Assembly: GCA_038049695.1 (NCBI GenBank)
Contig: CP142453.1
Coordinates: forward strand, 34,700,501-34,764,500
Length of the DNA: 64,000 nt
From: Cinnamomum chago
Lineage: Eukaryota > Streptophyta > Magnoliopsida > Laurales > Lauraceae
Reading direction: 5' to 3'
Shown here: in pieces, positions 1-12,240 of the stretch
Numbering within the stretch: position 1 is the stretch's first letter
Layout: each line of letters begins with the position of its first letter
Program-made: the position numbers and the translations under genes
The notes under the pieces: generated by a model
What the model was told of the DNA's origin: nothing
The model's database searches: none
Seen by the model: the letters and a program-made list of their open reading frames with translations, nothing else

Positions 1-95
1 AAATAAAAGTTTGGGGTTCGCCTTTGGATGCTTACTCGCTCTTTTGGATCCTCAGGTAGGATTCCGAACATGATGTAATCAATGAACGGATCCCT

Positions 96-629
96 CTAGT
101 CGCCGATCAGAGGTTTAAGGACGGAGATCCGACTTCCAACCACTTGGTGGCATTCAGCAACTGCTTGATGTGTGTTGAGAGGAGGGAGAATCCTTTTTTG
201 ACACACTGTAACTTGCATGTTTTCCCCTTCTTGGATTGCCATAGACGCAGCAAGTCTAGCCAGGGCATCTGCACGAATGTTTTCACCTCTGAGGATGTGG
301 GTGATGTGACAGATGTCGAACTTTTGTCGAAGCGATTGTGCCTTGTTGTAGTAAGGCAACAGATCGGGCTTCCTGACTTCAAATTTCTGATTCATCTGGT
401 TGACGATCAGTTGAGAGTCTCCAAAAGCTTCCAGCGTAGTGATGCCGGATTCAAGGGCGAGTTCCAATCCTATGATCAGGGCTTGGTACTCAGCTGCATT
501 GTTTGAACATGGTTCCAGTAGCGAGAATGCATGCGGAATCATGTATTTGTCGGGACTAACAAAGAGAATGTCAATTCCCGATATTTGATTTCCCTTTTCA
601 TTTGTCCTGGTTGCGCCATCGAAGTACAT
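96..629 (-). pseudogene. Archaeal-type second RNase H domain of the Ogre-like element
   Basis: The minus-strand reading starts with MYFDGATR, continues with NNAAEYQALIIGLELA and FGDSQLIVNQ, and ends with RGENIRADALARLA. These are the D-E-D-D type motifs of RNase HI as found in the extra RNase H of plant Tat elements, which follows the RT-linked RNase H. In the polyprotein this domain sits between the RT/RNase H block (immediately to the right here) and the integrase, which would lie beyond the left window edge. It is part of a broken polyprotein and is not a host RNase H gene. Confidence 0.8.
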
Positions 630-639
630 GTGCTAGGAA

Positions 640-2170
640 GCATTTGATAAGGAAGTCTCCACACTGTAGACTGATTCGTCTGGGAGGTCATCCCTGAGTG
701 GAGAATCTTTAGGCAATGGATGCTCCGCGAGGAAGTCTGCTAGATCTTGGCCTTTGATTGCTTTTTGTGGTACATACCTAATGTCAAATTGTGACAGGAG
801 GATGGACCATTTTGCCAGTCGGGCATTGAGAGAACCTGCTTTTGTGACAAGGACCTTTAGGAGGTTAATCCTCGAAATTAGGTACACTGTGTTGGATAGC
901 AGGTAGTGACGCAGTTTTTGTACGGCGAACATCACTGCCAAGCATTCTTTTTCGACTGGAGAGTAGCGATGCTCTGCACCTATCAACATGCGGCTAAGGT
1001 AATATAGAGCAGCTTCTTTTCCCTCGTCATTCTTTTGTGCGACTAGAGCGCCTAAAGAACAGTCAAGGGCTCTTGTGTACAAGAGGAATGGTTTTCCAGT
1101 TGTGGGGGCAGCCAACACTGGAGGTTTAGTCAGGTATGACTTGATGTCCTGGAACGCGGCTTCACATTCAGCATCCCAGACAAAATCAACACCTTTCTTC
1201 ATTAACCGAGAGAATGGACGGCACTTCCCTAATAGGTTGGAGATGAACCGTCGAATGTATGCCAATCTTCCTTGGATCCCTTTTAATTGTCTTAGGGTTC
1301 TTGGAGATGGCATTTCTAGGATAGCCTTGACTTTGGTGGGGTCAAGCTCTATGCCAGCTTTCCGTACTATGAATCCGAGAAACTTACTCGATGAAACACC
1401 GAAGAAGCATTTGAGGGGATTCATTCGCAATTTGTGTTTGCGAAGTCGAAGGAAGACTTCTCGAAGATCTTTGAGATGGTTTTCTTTTCTTTTGCTTTTG
1501 ACGGCGAGGTCATCGACATAACATTCGACCGTCTTGTGCTGCATATCTTAGAATATCTTCATCATAGCCCTCTGATATGTTGCGCCGGCATTCTTCAGAC
1601 CGAACGGCATGACAGTGTAGCAATACACGCCAAACGGGGTCCGAAATGCTGTGTGTTTTTCATCTTCAGGATGCATCTTTATCTGATTGTAGCCAGAAAA
1701 GCCATCCATGAATGTCATTTGCTCGAACCCACAGGTGTTGTCGATCATCACCTCCGGTATAGGGAGCGGGAATTCATCTTTTGGGCATGCATTGTTCAGG
1801 TCTCTGCAATCAATGCAGACCCTGATTTGCCTATTTTTCTTTGTCACGGGGACGATGTTGGCCAACCATTCAGGATGCTGTTCCTCACAGATGAAGCCAA
1901 CGCTTTTGAGTTTTTGAACTTCTTGTTCAATTTTGTCCATCACGTCAGGACGGAACCTTCTTTGGCCTTGTTTGACAGGCTTGATATCTTTTTGAAGATT
2001 GAGTTTGTGGACTGCTATTTTGGGGTCTAAACCAGGCATCTCAACGTAAGACCATGCAAAACAATCAACGAACTCATGAAGAAACGCGATATACTCGGGT
2101 AACTCATCATCCTTTATATTCTTGCTTATGAATACAGGACGTGGGTTATCAGGTGTTCCCAAGTCTATCT
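640..2170 (-). pseudogene. Reverse transcriptase and RNase H region of the Ogre-like element
   Basis: The minus strand encodes the RT core: RVCIDCRDLNNACPKDEFPL, then FMDGFSGYNQI, MPFGLKNAGATYQRAM, the catalytic YVDD box within VECYVDDLAVKS, and the thumb GFIVRKAGIELDP. RNase H follows with LLYTRALDCSLGA and SPVEKECLAVMFAVQKLRHY. The block copies the element RNA into DNA and removes the RNA strand. It lies in the order protease, G-patch, RT, RNase H, second RNase H. The region is a fossil polyprotein fragment. Confidence 0.85.
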
Positions 2171-2599
2171 TTTGAACAGAATCTTCAGTTGGAAGGTTTA
2201 AAGGTGGTTCCTCCACAATATTTTCGGAGGCTTCCAACCCAACAAAACCTTCTGGAGTTCCAAAGGTATCTACAGACCACGGCTCTGCTTTTGTCCATGG
2301 GTTTTCTTGATTGGTACTTTTCTCAAGATTTGCTATGAGATGGTCCCAATCACCTGTTGAAACTAGGTCGAAGTAGGGCATTTCTTTTGGAGACAGTGGT
2401 TCTTCTAGGTCAGAGAACCGTGTGTCTGTATCATCGGACAATTCCTCTTCATCATCAGAGAAATCGTACCAATTGGATGAACTTCCTGGTTCCTTGACGG
2501 TCAATTCTTCAAAGAGATATCCAGGGAGATCGATGTCTTCATTAATATGAGATGTTGAGGCTTGGTCGGCAAGATGACTTTGCAGCCTTTGTGTCAACT

Positions 2600-2830
2600 G
2601 TCTCAAGGGAGCGTCAGGATCATACCCCAGCCCATGTGAAGACTTTTTTATGTGGCGGTGGGGTTTCCAACCTTCCAGTTGACTTTTGGTCAGGGTTGGT
2701 TCCAATGGCGTGATAATACCACGGCCACCTCCCAAACCGATTGGGTTCTGAGCGTCGTAGCCCATTTTCTTCATGATAGCTTGTGCCATTGGACTATACA
2801 GGGATAGTTGAGGCATACCTTCATTTTGGA
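2600..2830 (-). pseudogene. G-patch segment between protease and reverse transcriptase
   Basis: The minus-strand reading contains IMKKMGYDAQNPIGLGGGRG followed about 35 residues later by SSHGLGYDPDAP. This is a glycine-rich G-patch signature, which in other proteins contacts RNA or RNA helicases. G-patch segments at this place are known in retroelement polyproteins, and the giant element to the right has one in the equivalent position (near 59690). The flanking linker is acidic and low in complexity. What this segment does in plant elements is not settled. Confidence 0.6.
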
Positions 2831-3239
2831 AAGGTTCAAGCGAAGAATTTGATGAAGAAACTCCCGATTTATGGAAGAAGATTGGCTTTTCTTCTGCTGA
2901 TGTTGCTGGAACAACGAAGGAAGCAGATGCCGGATCTTCTATGTCAACGGTTGTCTCCATCGGAGTGAGATCGGGCTGAACTTGTTGATCATCAGCTTGG
3001 CTTGACGATGTGTCGTCTTCTGGCTCTGAGTCCGAATCCGTGTTTTGCAAGATAGTCACGAAGGAGACAGCAAACTTGCCCCCAGCCTTTTGTTTTATCT
3101 TCTTTGCTTTGGTGGTGATCACCAGAGGCTTTGAAGACTTGAGGGAGACCATGAAGGGAGATTGATTATTCTCTTCGGTTTTGATAGAGGGTTTGTTTTC
3201 TTCCGGTGATTGCTGAGGAGCCTTGCCTTTGTCTTTCTA

Positions 3240-3971
3240 GAGATTTTCGGCAAAGGGTGCTATTTCTTCCTCCCTTTCTTCTTTTTCATCATTGTACATC
3301 TGAGCATCTGCGAAATAGACTTCTTTGCCTTTGAAGGGCTTTTTGTCTGCGAACACTCGATGTATCAAGCCGTCATTGCCAACGAACTTGATGCACTGAT
3401 GTAAAGTCGAAGGGACAACACCATTCTCGTGTATCCAGGGGCGTCCGAGAAGGATGTTGTAGCATGAAGGTGTCTTTATTGCATAGACAGTGACCTCGAA
3501 GATAAGATCACCGATTTGCAACTTGAACCTGATTTTGCCGATTGGCCTTTGAGCGCTGCCATCATATCCAAAGATGGACACAGACGTGTGGCTCAGCTTG
3601 CTAGGCGGAATGCCCAGTTCTTCGAGTGCCGAAGTGGAGATGAGGTTGAGTGCAGAACCTGGATCGATCTGGATTCTGCGTACTGGCACCTCTTTGATGT
3701 ACCCGGTGAAGTACATGGGTCGGTTGTGCTTTGTCTCGCCTAGCAGGAGGTCTTCCTTGGTGAAGGCGATGGTTGCACTTGCTGCTTTTTGAACCGAGAG
3801 GCATTCGATGCAGAATCCCTCAATTTTCTTATTTTCTCCTTTTGAGGGAGTTTTTGATTTTTTGACCCTATAGTCCATTTCAATTTGTAGGACTTGTGGG
3901 GCATGTTTGTCGACATCCGCATCCAGCATTTGTAGTTCTGAAATGAGACTATCACGAGTCTGTGGTGACAT
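3240..3971 (-). pseudogene. Aspartic protease region of the Ogre-like element
   Basis: The active-site region reads RIQIDPGSALNLISTSALEE (a D-[PT]-G-S/A type site with P in place of T), and is followed about 70 residues later by the hydrophobic-glycine motif NILLGRPWIHE. This is the retropepsin-like layout of Ty3/gypsy elements. DPGS rather than DTGA is common in Tat elements and is also seen in the Retand-like element of this window. It lies downstream of gag and upstream of the G-patch and RT. Confidence 0.75.
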
Positions 3972-3982
3972 TCGTAATAAGT

Positions 3983-4594
3983 CTAGGATGTGCAGACGTG
4001 CAGGATGTGTTTGAAGTGCTGAATCAAGTCGTACTTGAAAGCTTCCTTGGGGCCTGCATTTTCATTATTCTTGCCACTATGGGCGTTTACAGCTTGTTTT
4101 CCCGAAGGATTTACATAAGAAGCAGAAGGTTGGTTGTAGTTTTTGTGGTAATCCCGGCCAGAACGGGTACCTCTACCAACTTCAAGAGCTTCTGGAGAAG
4201 GGTCTTTGTTTGGAAGATCATCCTCGAGATCGAGGGGTTGTTCCTTCTCATTTGCTGAAGATGTCTCTGTGTCAACATTGCCATCTTCAGTAATTGTGTT
4301 GCATGGAGCATTTTCCGGGAGCAAGTCCTGAACAGCATCCAGCAACTTTCCTTCTTTATCGAATATTTTGTCGGTCCAGACATCACCGATGAAATCGGGC
4401 ATTTGGGACCAATTGACCGGATTTTCTCTGGAGAAGATTTCACCGGCTGGAATTTCTTCAAGGTGATCAGTCGGAAGAGGTTTGAGTTCCGATGTCACTG
4501 TTCCAGGAGACGAAGCCTGAGAAGGTGTGGTTCCGGAGGAATTATCATCCTGAGCTATTGCATTGTAAATAACTTTGACGGAAGATGCCTCCAA
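3983..4594 (-). pseudogene. Gag-protease linker region, no recognisable domain
   Basis: An acidic, serine- and proline-rich reading of about 200 residues (starting MEASSVKVIYN) fills the space between gag and protease. I recognise no domain. In Ogre elements this part of the polyprotein is variable. It is best treated as part of the fossil element rather than as a gene. Confidence 0.5.
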
Positions 4595-4674
4595 GATGAA
4601 CTGTTGGGAATCAGATTCGTCCTCAGATGTAAGGGGATCATCGATCCAACAACTTTCTTCGTTTTTCGGGGTTA

Positions 4675-7613
4675 CCGGAGGAGATTCCTGTAGATTTTCA
4701 GGAACTTCCGGTGCTGGGTTGTGACGAAGCTGGTTGATTCAGGGATCCATTCCTCGTCGGAGAGATATTCACCTGTTTCGAGGGATTCCTCCCACTCATC
4801 GATGTCGCTAGCGGTGTCACTGGACTCGTATCCATCCATGGGGAATCCGACCACCGAGTTGTAAGAGTATGATGCCCCTTGCATAGTTTCTTCTTTGAGG
4901 TGTGGTGGCATAAAATCACCAAGAGTGAATTTTCTTGCCGCCTTTGAAGTCTTAGGAGAGGACTCTTCTGTTGTCCCCAGTGAAGCGGTAAAGGAGGTTT
5001 CTGCCTTTTCAGCGACTTCTTGCTTTTTCGGAGCTTTCTCCTGCTGTTTGAGTTTGCGGAGTTGTCTCCTGGCTTGCCTTCGCTGTTGAGCGGTAGGCTT
5101 TGTTTTGACGACCTCCCAATTTTTATCTTCTAGGAGATCGGGGTGTACCCATATGGGTTGTCCGTCTGATGTTGGATATGGAACCAACTGTTGGGATGTT
5201 TGGGTCATCTTTATCACCTTGAAGGAAGTAGTGATCTTCTCTTTTGGTGATTTTTGTTTTTGTCCACACGACACCATGTTGACTGAGGCAGACCCATAGT
5301 TCTTGTCGAAGGTGATGACTCCATTTTTCCACATCTCATTTATCTTCTCTCTCACAACAAAGCATTGATTGAGAGGATGCGAGACCATCTGATGGTATGG
5401 ACAGTACCGAGGATCGTTGGTTTTGCCAACATCTCCTGGTCTTTTGGGGTCAGGCAATGTAAGTTTGCCGTTTGCGAGAAGTGCCCCAAAGATTTCTTCA
5501 ACATCTTCATCGAACGGGTATTTCTTCTCTACTCGTTCTTTAAAGGCATCAGAGAGTTCAGGCTTTTTACTTGCAGCTTTGTTTTCAGCTTTCTTTGGCT
5601 GCTGAGGAGCTGACTTGGTTTGCACATTGAGAACCTCCTTTTTCTTTGATTTTGAGGTTGCAATGGCAGTCAGCTCTTTCTTTGATGATTTTTGACTATT
5701 AAGGTCTTTGATCACCGTTTCAGCTTCCATAGCTGCTTCCAGGAGTTCTCTCAGGTTCTTTGATTTGTTGCCGATGATCATGGAGCGGATTCTTGCTCTC
5801 ATGTTGTTTCGGCAGATGTCGACTAGTGACGCTTGTGGCAGTACATCGGAGCATTTGTATGTCATTGCCTTCCACTTGTGAATGAAGTCATATGTTGACT
5901 CATTCTCTCCCTGTTTTAGGCTGTAGAGCTGAGCCATAGTAACAGGATGATCCTCACCTTTGAAGTGGGTTAGGAAGCGTGTCTCCAGCATGGCCCAATT
6001 TTGAATGGAATCCTCCGGCAGAGTGGAATACCAATCAAAGGCCGTACCTTTTAGGGTACTTACAAAGAGGCGGATTTTGAAGGCATCTTGATCCGCAATA
6101 GCTCCCGTCAGGATCTTGAAATGGATGACGTGCTGTCTGGCTGAACCTTTCCCCGTATATGTTTGGAGAGTAGGTTGCTTGAATTTTGTAGGGAACGGGA
6201 TCGAGTCCATCCACAAGGGATATGGTGGCTTGATCCCATGCTCCTTTAGTGTATCCTCTTCTTTTGCTTTGGCGAGAATATAGTCAACGTCCTTTTTGGT
6301 AAGGGCGCGTGACTCACTGTTTTTCGAATTTTCCTCGTCGCCTTGATGGCTCGAAGGAGCTTCATTGTTTGGCGGACGTTGGATAGTGAGAAGGAGGTTT
6401 TCCATTAGGGCCTCTATTCTCTGCTGTCCTTGTTCCAACTGCTGGATGCATGCAGCTACGTCATCATGTGGCGGAGGTTGCTCAGCATTTGTGACCAGGA
6501 CGTTCATTCCTCGAGAGTTGAATGAAGATATTGTCTTGGTGACTGAGCTGGAGCTCATCCTTTTAGATGAAGAGCTCGAAGAGTGGTCACTCCGATGTCC
6601 TTGACTTGAAGGAGCGGGAGAATTTTCTTTATGTCTTCGTGTCCGGGAGACGCTGTGAGTCACCGGACGCCTGACATGGATTTTTGTTGCTGACTTCTGA
6701 CGTCTTCTGGTCTTGCCAACCATATGGACAGCAGCAACTTGGTCGGGTCTTTCTTTTTCGACCCATTTTTGGGAGACCTGAAGTGCAGAATCCTGGGTTC
6801 TTTGCTTCTCTAGTCTCTTTTGTCGATATGCCGTACAACGGCGCATACGACGAGCAATTTGAGCTTCGGTTAGCTCCGGCTGTGCTCTGGCAATGAAGGA
6901 CGTAGTCCCTGGTGCGCAGCAGCCGAGCTTGTCTTCTTTGAAGACTGGCAGTGACAGGATCTGGACGCGGTCCTTTGCCTGTCGCAGCGAAGCTTTGAAT
7001 TTGGCGAGTTCGGCTCCTGTTGAGAGGAAGGGTCGACTCGCAGGTGTGCAGGCCTTGGCAGGTTCTTGCGGAGGCCTTACGATGCACGATTTGATTTTGG
7101 GCTTGTATGAGCAAGCCGGCTCGTGCTGAGTTGGTTTTGTTTGGCGGAGGGTAGGTTTCTCCTCTTTCATGTATGCGAGAGGGTAGAACCGGTTCTCCTT
7201 GAGCGGGGCCAGGTAGGCTGGCTTTGCTGATGTTTGTGACCTTCGCTGTTTGGGTGAAGGCCTTGGAGACCAAGTCTTTGAGCGGACCTGGTTTCTTGTA
7301 GGTTGAGGTTTTGCAGGAGCGCTACGGGCCTCAGGCTTCTTGATGATCGCCCTTGGTATCACTGTAGTGATACGTTGAGGGGCGGTTCTCTGCTTCTTGG
7401 CAGGTGCGGTTTCTTCTGCGGGTAGTGGGAATGGTCCCAATGACCCGAAGACAATGGTCCGGGGAGTAGAGTTTGACCCGGTGTCTTCTAAGTTGCCAAG
7501 GGAAATGACGCTTCGGCAGCTGGCAGGGCGCTTGTAAGTGCGCTTGGTTTGTTTGTCTTGGAGCATGAGCTGGTACTTGTTCTCATCAAAGGTGATGGTT
7601 AATGAAGCTGCCA
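4675..7613 (-). pseudogene. gag region of the Ogre-like element
   Basis: A long minus-strand frame whose most likely start is MAASLTITFDENKYQ (near 7613). The first third is basic and low in complexity (rich in R, K, P and Q). The capsid-type Retrotrans_gag homology is in the middle: FKIRLFVSTLKGTAFDWYST, then QGENESTYDFIHKWK. A zinc-binding-like CPYHQMVSHPLNQC motif follows in the last third. Plant Tat gags have this arrangement: a capsid domain, then a CxxH...H...C cluster instead of a classic CCHC knuckle. The protein would package the element RNA. Part of a fossil. Confidence 0.8.
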
Positions 7614-9510
7614 TTGTTAGTTTTTGGAAAACTACTGAAACAAGACCATATCCATTAGTAATCACAAGAATATGGTGATCATAAATGGAAAATACTATGG
7701 TTTCGCCTCTTCAAGTCGCCCGAGGGGTCATGGCCCAGCCCAAGCAACATGAGGAAGGCGGAAAAGCCATAGAGGGCACAATTGTTCTAAACGCAGGTAG
7801 GGTCAGCTCAGAATGAGCGTCCCAGTGACTGCTAGAAGCAATTGTGAACCTTAATTCAAATTACCGAGAAGCAAAGCTCACTCAAGGTAAAATGATATAA
7901 GGTTGAGATACAAATGTGTCGGTTGCGAATACAGTAGACCCGAAAGGGCGTACTAGCACCGCTAGGCACAAATGTTGCAAATCGCATCCTTGGAAAGGAC
8001 ACGAGATGGGATTTTTGAAAGGTCAAGATTGGATTCATAGGAGAGAGCAAATGGTATTCCAATCCGAAAATGAGCTCAACATTTCTGCGAGCTCGAAAGT
8101 CCGAAGAAGAAGGAACCAGGATTTCTCAAATGTGAATCCAAAAGTGACGGAAGTTTGTTTTTTGAAAGTGTCAAGATTGGACTTTATAGAAGAGAGCAAA
8201 TGGTATTCCAATCCGAAAATGAGTTCAACATTTCTGCGATCTCGAAGTCCGAAAAGGAAGGAACCAGGATTTCTCAAATATGAATCCAAAAATGACAGAA
8301 GTTTTTTTTTTTGTTCTTTTTTTTTTTGAAGATTGTTTTTTTTTTAAGAGTTCACATAGATCTCCAATTCGATCTTATGAAACCTCAGTTGATAGATCAG
8401 CCCCCAGGTAAGGGTAGGTTTACTTAATGAACCCGTTTGGAGGACCCTTGCCTAGAACAGTCTAGCTGTCTCCACACTCTGGACAAGACTTTTCTTAGAT
8501 CCACTTTGGTCAAAGAACGCAATTGGTGCAACCTTAGTGGTTTTTTTTTTTTTTGAAAGATTTTTTTTATGGATTCATAGAAGAGAGCGAATGGTGTTCC
8601 ATTCCGAAAATGAGTTCAACATTTCTGCGATCTCGAAGTCCGAAAAGGAAGAAGCCAAAGTTTCTCAACTTAAACCCAAAAGGGAGAAATCTGAAAAAAA
8701 AAATTTAATCAGATTTTTTTGTGGATTCATAGAAGAGAGCGAATGGTGTTCCATTCCGAAAATGAGTTCAACATTTCTGCGATCTCGAAGTCCGAAAAGG
8801 AAGAAACCAAAGTTTCTCAATTGTGAATCCAAAAGGGGGAAATCTGAAAAAAAAAATTAAATCAGATTTTTTTTTTGTGGATTCATAGAAGAGAGTGAAT
8901 GGTGTTCCATTCCGAAAATGAGTTCAACATTTCTGCGATCTCGAAGTCCGAAAAGGAAGAAACCAAAGTTTCTCAACTTAAACCCAAAAGGGAGAAATCT
9001 GAAGTTTTTTTTTTAAATCAGATTTTTTTTTGTGGATTCATATAAGAGAGCAAATGGTGTTCCATTCCGAAAATGAGTTCAACATTTCTGCGATCTCGAA
9101 GTCCGAAAAGGAAGAAACCAAAGTTTCTCAACTTAAACCCAAAAGGGAGAAATCTGAAGTTTTTTTTTAAATCAGATTTTTTTTTTGTGGATTCATAGAA
9201 GAGAGCGAATGGTGTTCCATTCCGAAAATGAGTTCAACATTTCTGCGATCTCGAAGTCCGAAAAGGAAGAAACCAAAGTTTCTCAACTGTGAATCCATAA
9301 GAGGGAAATCTGAAATTTTTATAAATCAGATTTTGTTTCTTTTTGAGAAATTTTTTTTTTTTTGAAACAAGAAAGACTGGAAATAAACTCAAAAAAAGAA
9401 ATTTCCAAGAATCCCATCTCATGTGTTTTTTTTTTACATGCAAGATCCAACATAGGCCACCAACTAAAAGGAGCCAAAGAATCCAAACATTGTGTTCTCA
9501 AATGAACAGG
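7614..9510 (-). other. Untranslated leader of the Ogre-like element
   Basis: About 1.9 kb between the primer-binding-site candidate and gag, with no ORF of note on either strand. Most of it is a tandem repeat (8031-9330). The rest is T- and A-rich. Long leaders with tandem repeats between 5' LTR and gag are known for Tat/Ogre elements. Confidence 0.6.
8031..9330 (-). repeat. Tandem repeat, about 150-bp unit, seven copies
   Basis: The anchor (a near-copy of GGATTCATAGAAGAGAGCGA) recurs near 8032, 8181, 8571, 8723, 8878, 9033 and 9188, giving periods of 148-155 bp except for one 390-bp gap occupied by unrelated sequence (8330-8560). Each unit carries an inner block beginning AATGAGTTCAACATTTCTGC and ends in a T-rich tract. 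The last five units are nearly identical, so this part expanded recently relative to the first two. Confidence 0.9.
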
Positions 9511-9528
9511 GTCCCACCGGGTATGCCA
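9511..9528 (-). promoter_or_regulatory. Candidate primer binding site
   Basis: On the minus strand TGGCATACCCGGTGGGAC starts three bases inside the LTR edge, the usual spacing, and begins with the TGG needed to pair with a tRNA CCA end. I could not match it to a particular plant tRNA, so the tRNA identity is open and the site may be mutated. Confidence 0.4.
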
Positions 9529-10310
9529 GCTTGATGGACCGCGCCCCTCCGTTCCTCCTCCGCTGCCATCCGCCCCGGGTCTGTCGGGGTCCGGAAGGAG
9601 GGAGAGGGAAGAAAGAAAGGCGGGTATCAACATTTTGTAGGTAGGCCAGATTTTCTTTTCTACTTGGAATTTAGAGTAGTGATCCGGAGATTCACCTTCA
9701 CAAGTAGAAAGGAAATCAACTTTTTCCTAACTTTCCATTGCACACATATTTTAAAGAAAAGAGACAAGTTTGTTTTGAATGCCGTGAGAGGCGATTTTCT
9801 TTGTTTGCCGTGAAAGGCGATTTACAAATCTCATCAAAATGAAAAGACAAGAATTGTGATTTTTTTTTGTCTCTTAAAAAAAATACAATTTACAACAGAA
9901 AAGTAAGAAAAAGGAATCTAACTTCTCATGCTATTGTGGGAGGGCTCGTTCAGATCGACGGTCGCGAGTCATGTATGGGCTCCGCCATCGTCCTTCAGAT
10001 GAGAACATAGTGCTTTGATTCTTTGGCTTGGCTCCAACCTCAGATTTTTAGAGGATAAGGACCAAGGTAAGGTCCTATATCCGGTAAAAAGCTGAGTAGA
10101 CGGACTGAAAAGCAGCATTTAGTCATGTTGGATAGGAGGAGAGGTGGCCTTTGGGGGGGGGGGTGGCCCCCCCAAGGAGCTTTGATCACCTTGTAGTGCT
10201 TGTTGCAGTAGAGTTTTCTTGAAGGAGCAGAGTTGTAGAGATTTCTCCGAGGATTTTTGAATGATTTTCTGGCGATTTTTCTGCCTCCGTTTCCCTTGGA
10301 ATGGCCTCCT

Positions 10311-10317
10311 ATTTATA
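10311..10317 (-). promoter_or_regulatory. LTR TATA box
   Basis: The minus strand reads CCTATAAATAGG here, inside the LTR and about 780 bp before its 3' edge, which suits the promoter of the element. Transcription would run toward gag. Confidence 0.6.
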
Positions 10318-10992
10318 GGCATTTGGTAGCCATTTAGGAGAGTTTATGAGCATTTATGGTATTAATGCTCATGATGGGAGGAGTTACAAGTTTTTATTTA
10401 CTTGTTTTGTAACTCCTTTTTCCTTGAATTTGATTGGCCGATGGAGAGTGATGGGCATTTAATCGCCTTTAATCTCCATGATGATGGGAGTTTCATGATT
10501 TTAATGTCATGATTACTTGGACTTGTAACTCCCATTTGCTTGCTTCTGATTGAGCCGTTCAAAATAATGAGTTAATGACCGCACTAACTTGCCATAAACG
10601 GGTCATTTAACTTCACTAATTGATTGCCTGGGCGCTTGAAGAGTCGCGGGCCATGCCGCATCCTTTGGGATTCTTCTTGCGATGATCACCAATGGACCCA
10701 CATACCATTTGATGTCGGATGGTGATCCAATTTCAGACATTGGTTGATGTCAGCGGGCCAGCAACATCTGTCCAGTCGATTTCACGATCGGGCAGGCAGA
10801 AAGTGTGCTTTCTTGGTTAGCCGTTTGACGATCTTGAGGCGTCCGATGATGATCTAATGATTCCAGTGATAGATCCGTGATGTTGATGAAGATCGACGGA
10901 TATCATGCACAAAAAATCAGATTTTGGAAAAATCACAGGGGCCAATCAACTCGAAACGCGAAAAGTACCCGAAAAACGGGGTTTTTGGGCGA

Positions 10993-11072
10993 GGTCCGGC
11001 GGCCCGGACCTCCATGGTCGCCGGCGACCATGGGCCACCGTCGCCAGCGACCATGGGGTTTGTGCCCCATGG
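10993..11072. repeat. Cluster of GC-rich palindromes in the LTR
   Basis: Three inverted repeats are packed into 80 bp: GGTCCGG/CCGGACC with a short loop (10993-11010), a perfect 22-bp palindrome (11012-11033, core GTCGCCGGCGAC), and CCATGGGG/CCCCATGG around a 6-base loop (11051-11072). They lie about 700 bp upstream of the LTR TATA box. Confidence 0.9.
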
Positions 11073-11294
11073 TTGGCCGTCTTCCGGTCGCCTTTTCTTC
11101 GCCGTTTTTCGTCCGTTTTCGCTTCTGTTTTCTCCTGCATTTTTCTTGGAATTTCCTCTCATTTATTGGCTGGATTTCCCTCAAGAAAACCTGATGAGAA
11201 GCCGTGCAAATCGGATCGCAAAGTTTCCCATTTTCTGAAAAGCCGAAGACTTTGCTGTGGAGAACTGCCGATTTTTTGTCAAGCGTCGAAACTA

Positions 11295-12240
11295 GGTCAA
11301 ACGATGTCGGAATGACCTGAAATTCGACGTGTAGCTTCTTGAGCAGTAGACGAGACCAACCATAGGCTTTTGTTCAGGTTTTGAAGCCGTTTGGGGGCCC
11401 GCAAATGCTTGACTTGATTTCACCGCGAGGGAAATTCCGAGCTTTGACTTTCGGTCAAACGATGTCCGATTGACCTGAAATTTGATGGGTAGCTTCCTCA
11501 TCAGTAGATAGGACCAACCATAGGCTTTCGTTTGAGTTTTGAAGCCATTTGGAGTCATGCAAACGCTTGCCTTTATTTCACCGCGAGGGAAATGCCGAGC
11601 TTTGACTTTTGGTCAAACGATGTCCGATTGACCTGAAATTCGACGTGTGACTCCCTCATCAGTAGATAAGATCAACCATAGGCTTTCGTTTGAGTTTTGA
11701 AGCCATTTGGAGTCATGCAAACGCTTGCCTTTATTTCATCGCGAGGGAAATGCCGAGCTTTGACTTTTGGTCAAACGATGTCCGATTGACCTGAAATTCG
11801 ATGGGGAGCCTATTGGAGTCATTTTGAGATGATCCACAAGCTCCGAATTGGGTGCCATGGCCCCGGGGTGCTCCGCCGCCGGTAGGCTTGATTTTGTTTT
11901 CGAGCATCGAAACTGGGTCAAACGTCATCGGAATGACCTAAAATTTGTTGTGCAGCCCTTTGGAGGTATGTAGAAGCCGCCCATGTGCTATGTTTGATGA
12001 GTGACGACCTCGGTAGTTCTCGCTACCTAAGGGCTTGATTTTGCTGCTCGAGAGTTTATGGAGGGTCAAACGGTGTCGGTTTGACTTGAAACTTGACATG
12101 TAGCCTTTCGGAGGTATTTTGAGACCATCCGTAGGCTCTGATCGAAGATTTGGGGTCTTCGACACTGTCGCCTTCGGAAGCTGCTACTTAGCTGTTGGAA
12201 AAGTGAAGCTAGGCCAAATGATGTCGGAATGGCCCGAAAC
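11295..12240 (-). repeat. LTR-internal tandem repeat, about 150-158 bp, seven copies
   Basis: The anchor GGTCAAACGATGTC, followed by a copy of GACCTGAAATT, recurs near 11295, 11453, 11611, 11769, 11916, 12063 and 12212. The first three periods are exactly 158 bp. The outer copies are more diverged and shorter (147-149 bp). The array lies in the U3 part of the LTR. Confidence 0.9.

Noticed and set aside
5365-7129. Plus-strand ORFs opposite gag of the Ogre-like element
   Set aside because: They are shadows of the gag frame with no family resemblance.
9490-9528. tRNA-like TGTTC/GAACA stem before a CCA end
   Set aside because: The spacing to the CCA end does not fit a tRNA; better read as the region around the primer binding site.
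10877-11315. Many overlapping ORFs on both strands
   Set aside because: GC-rich palindromic LTR DNA with few stops; none of the readings resembles a protein family.
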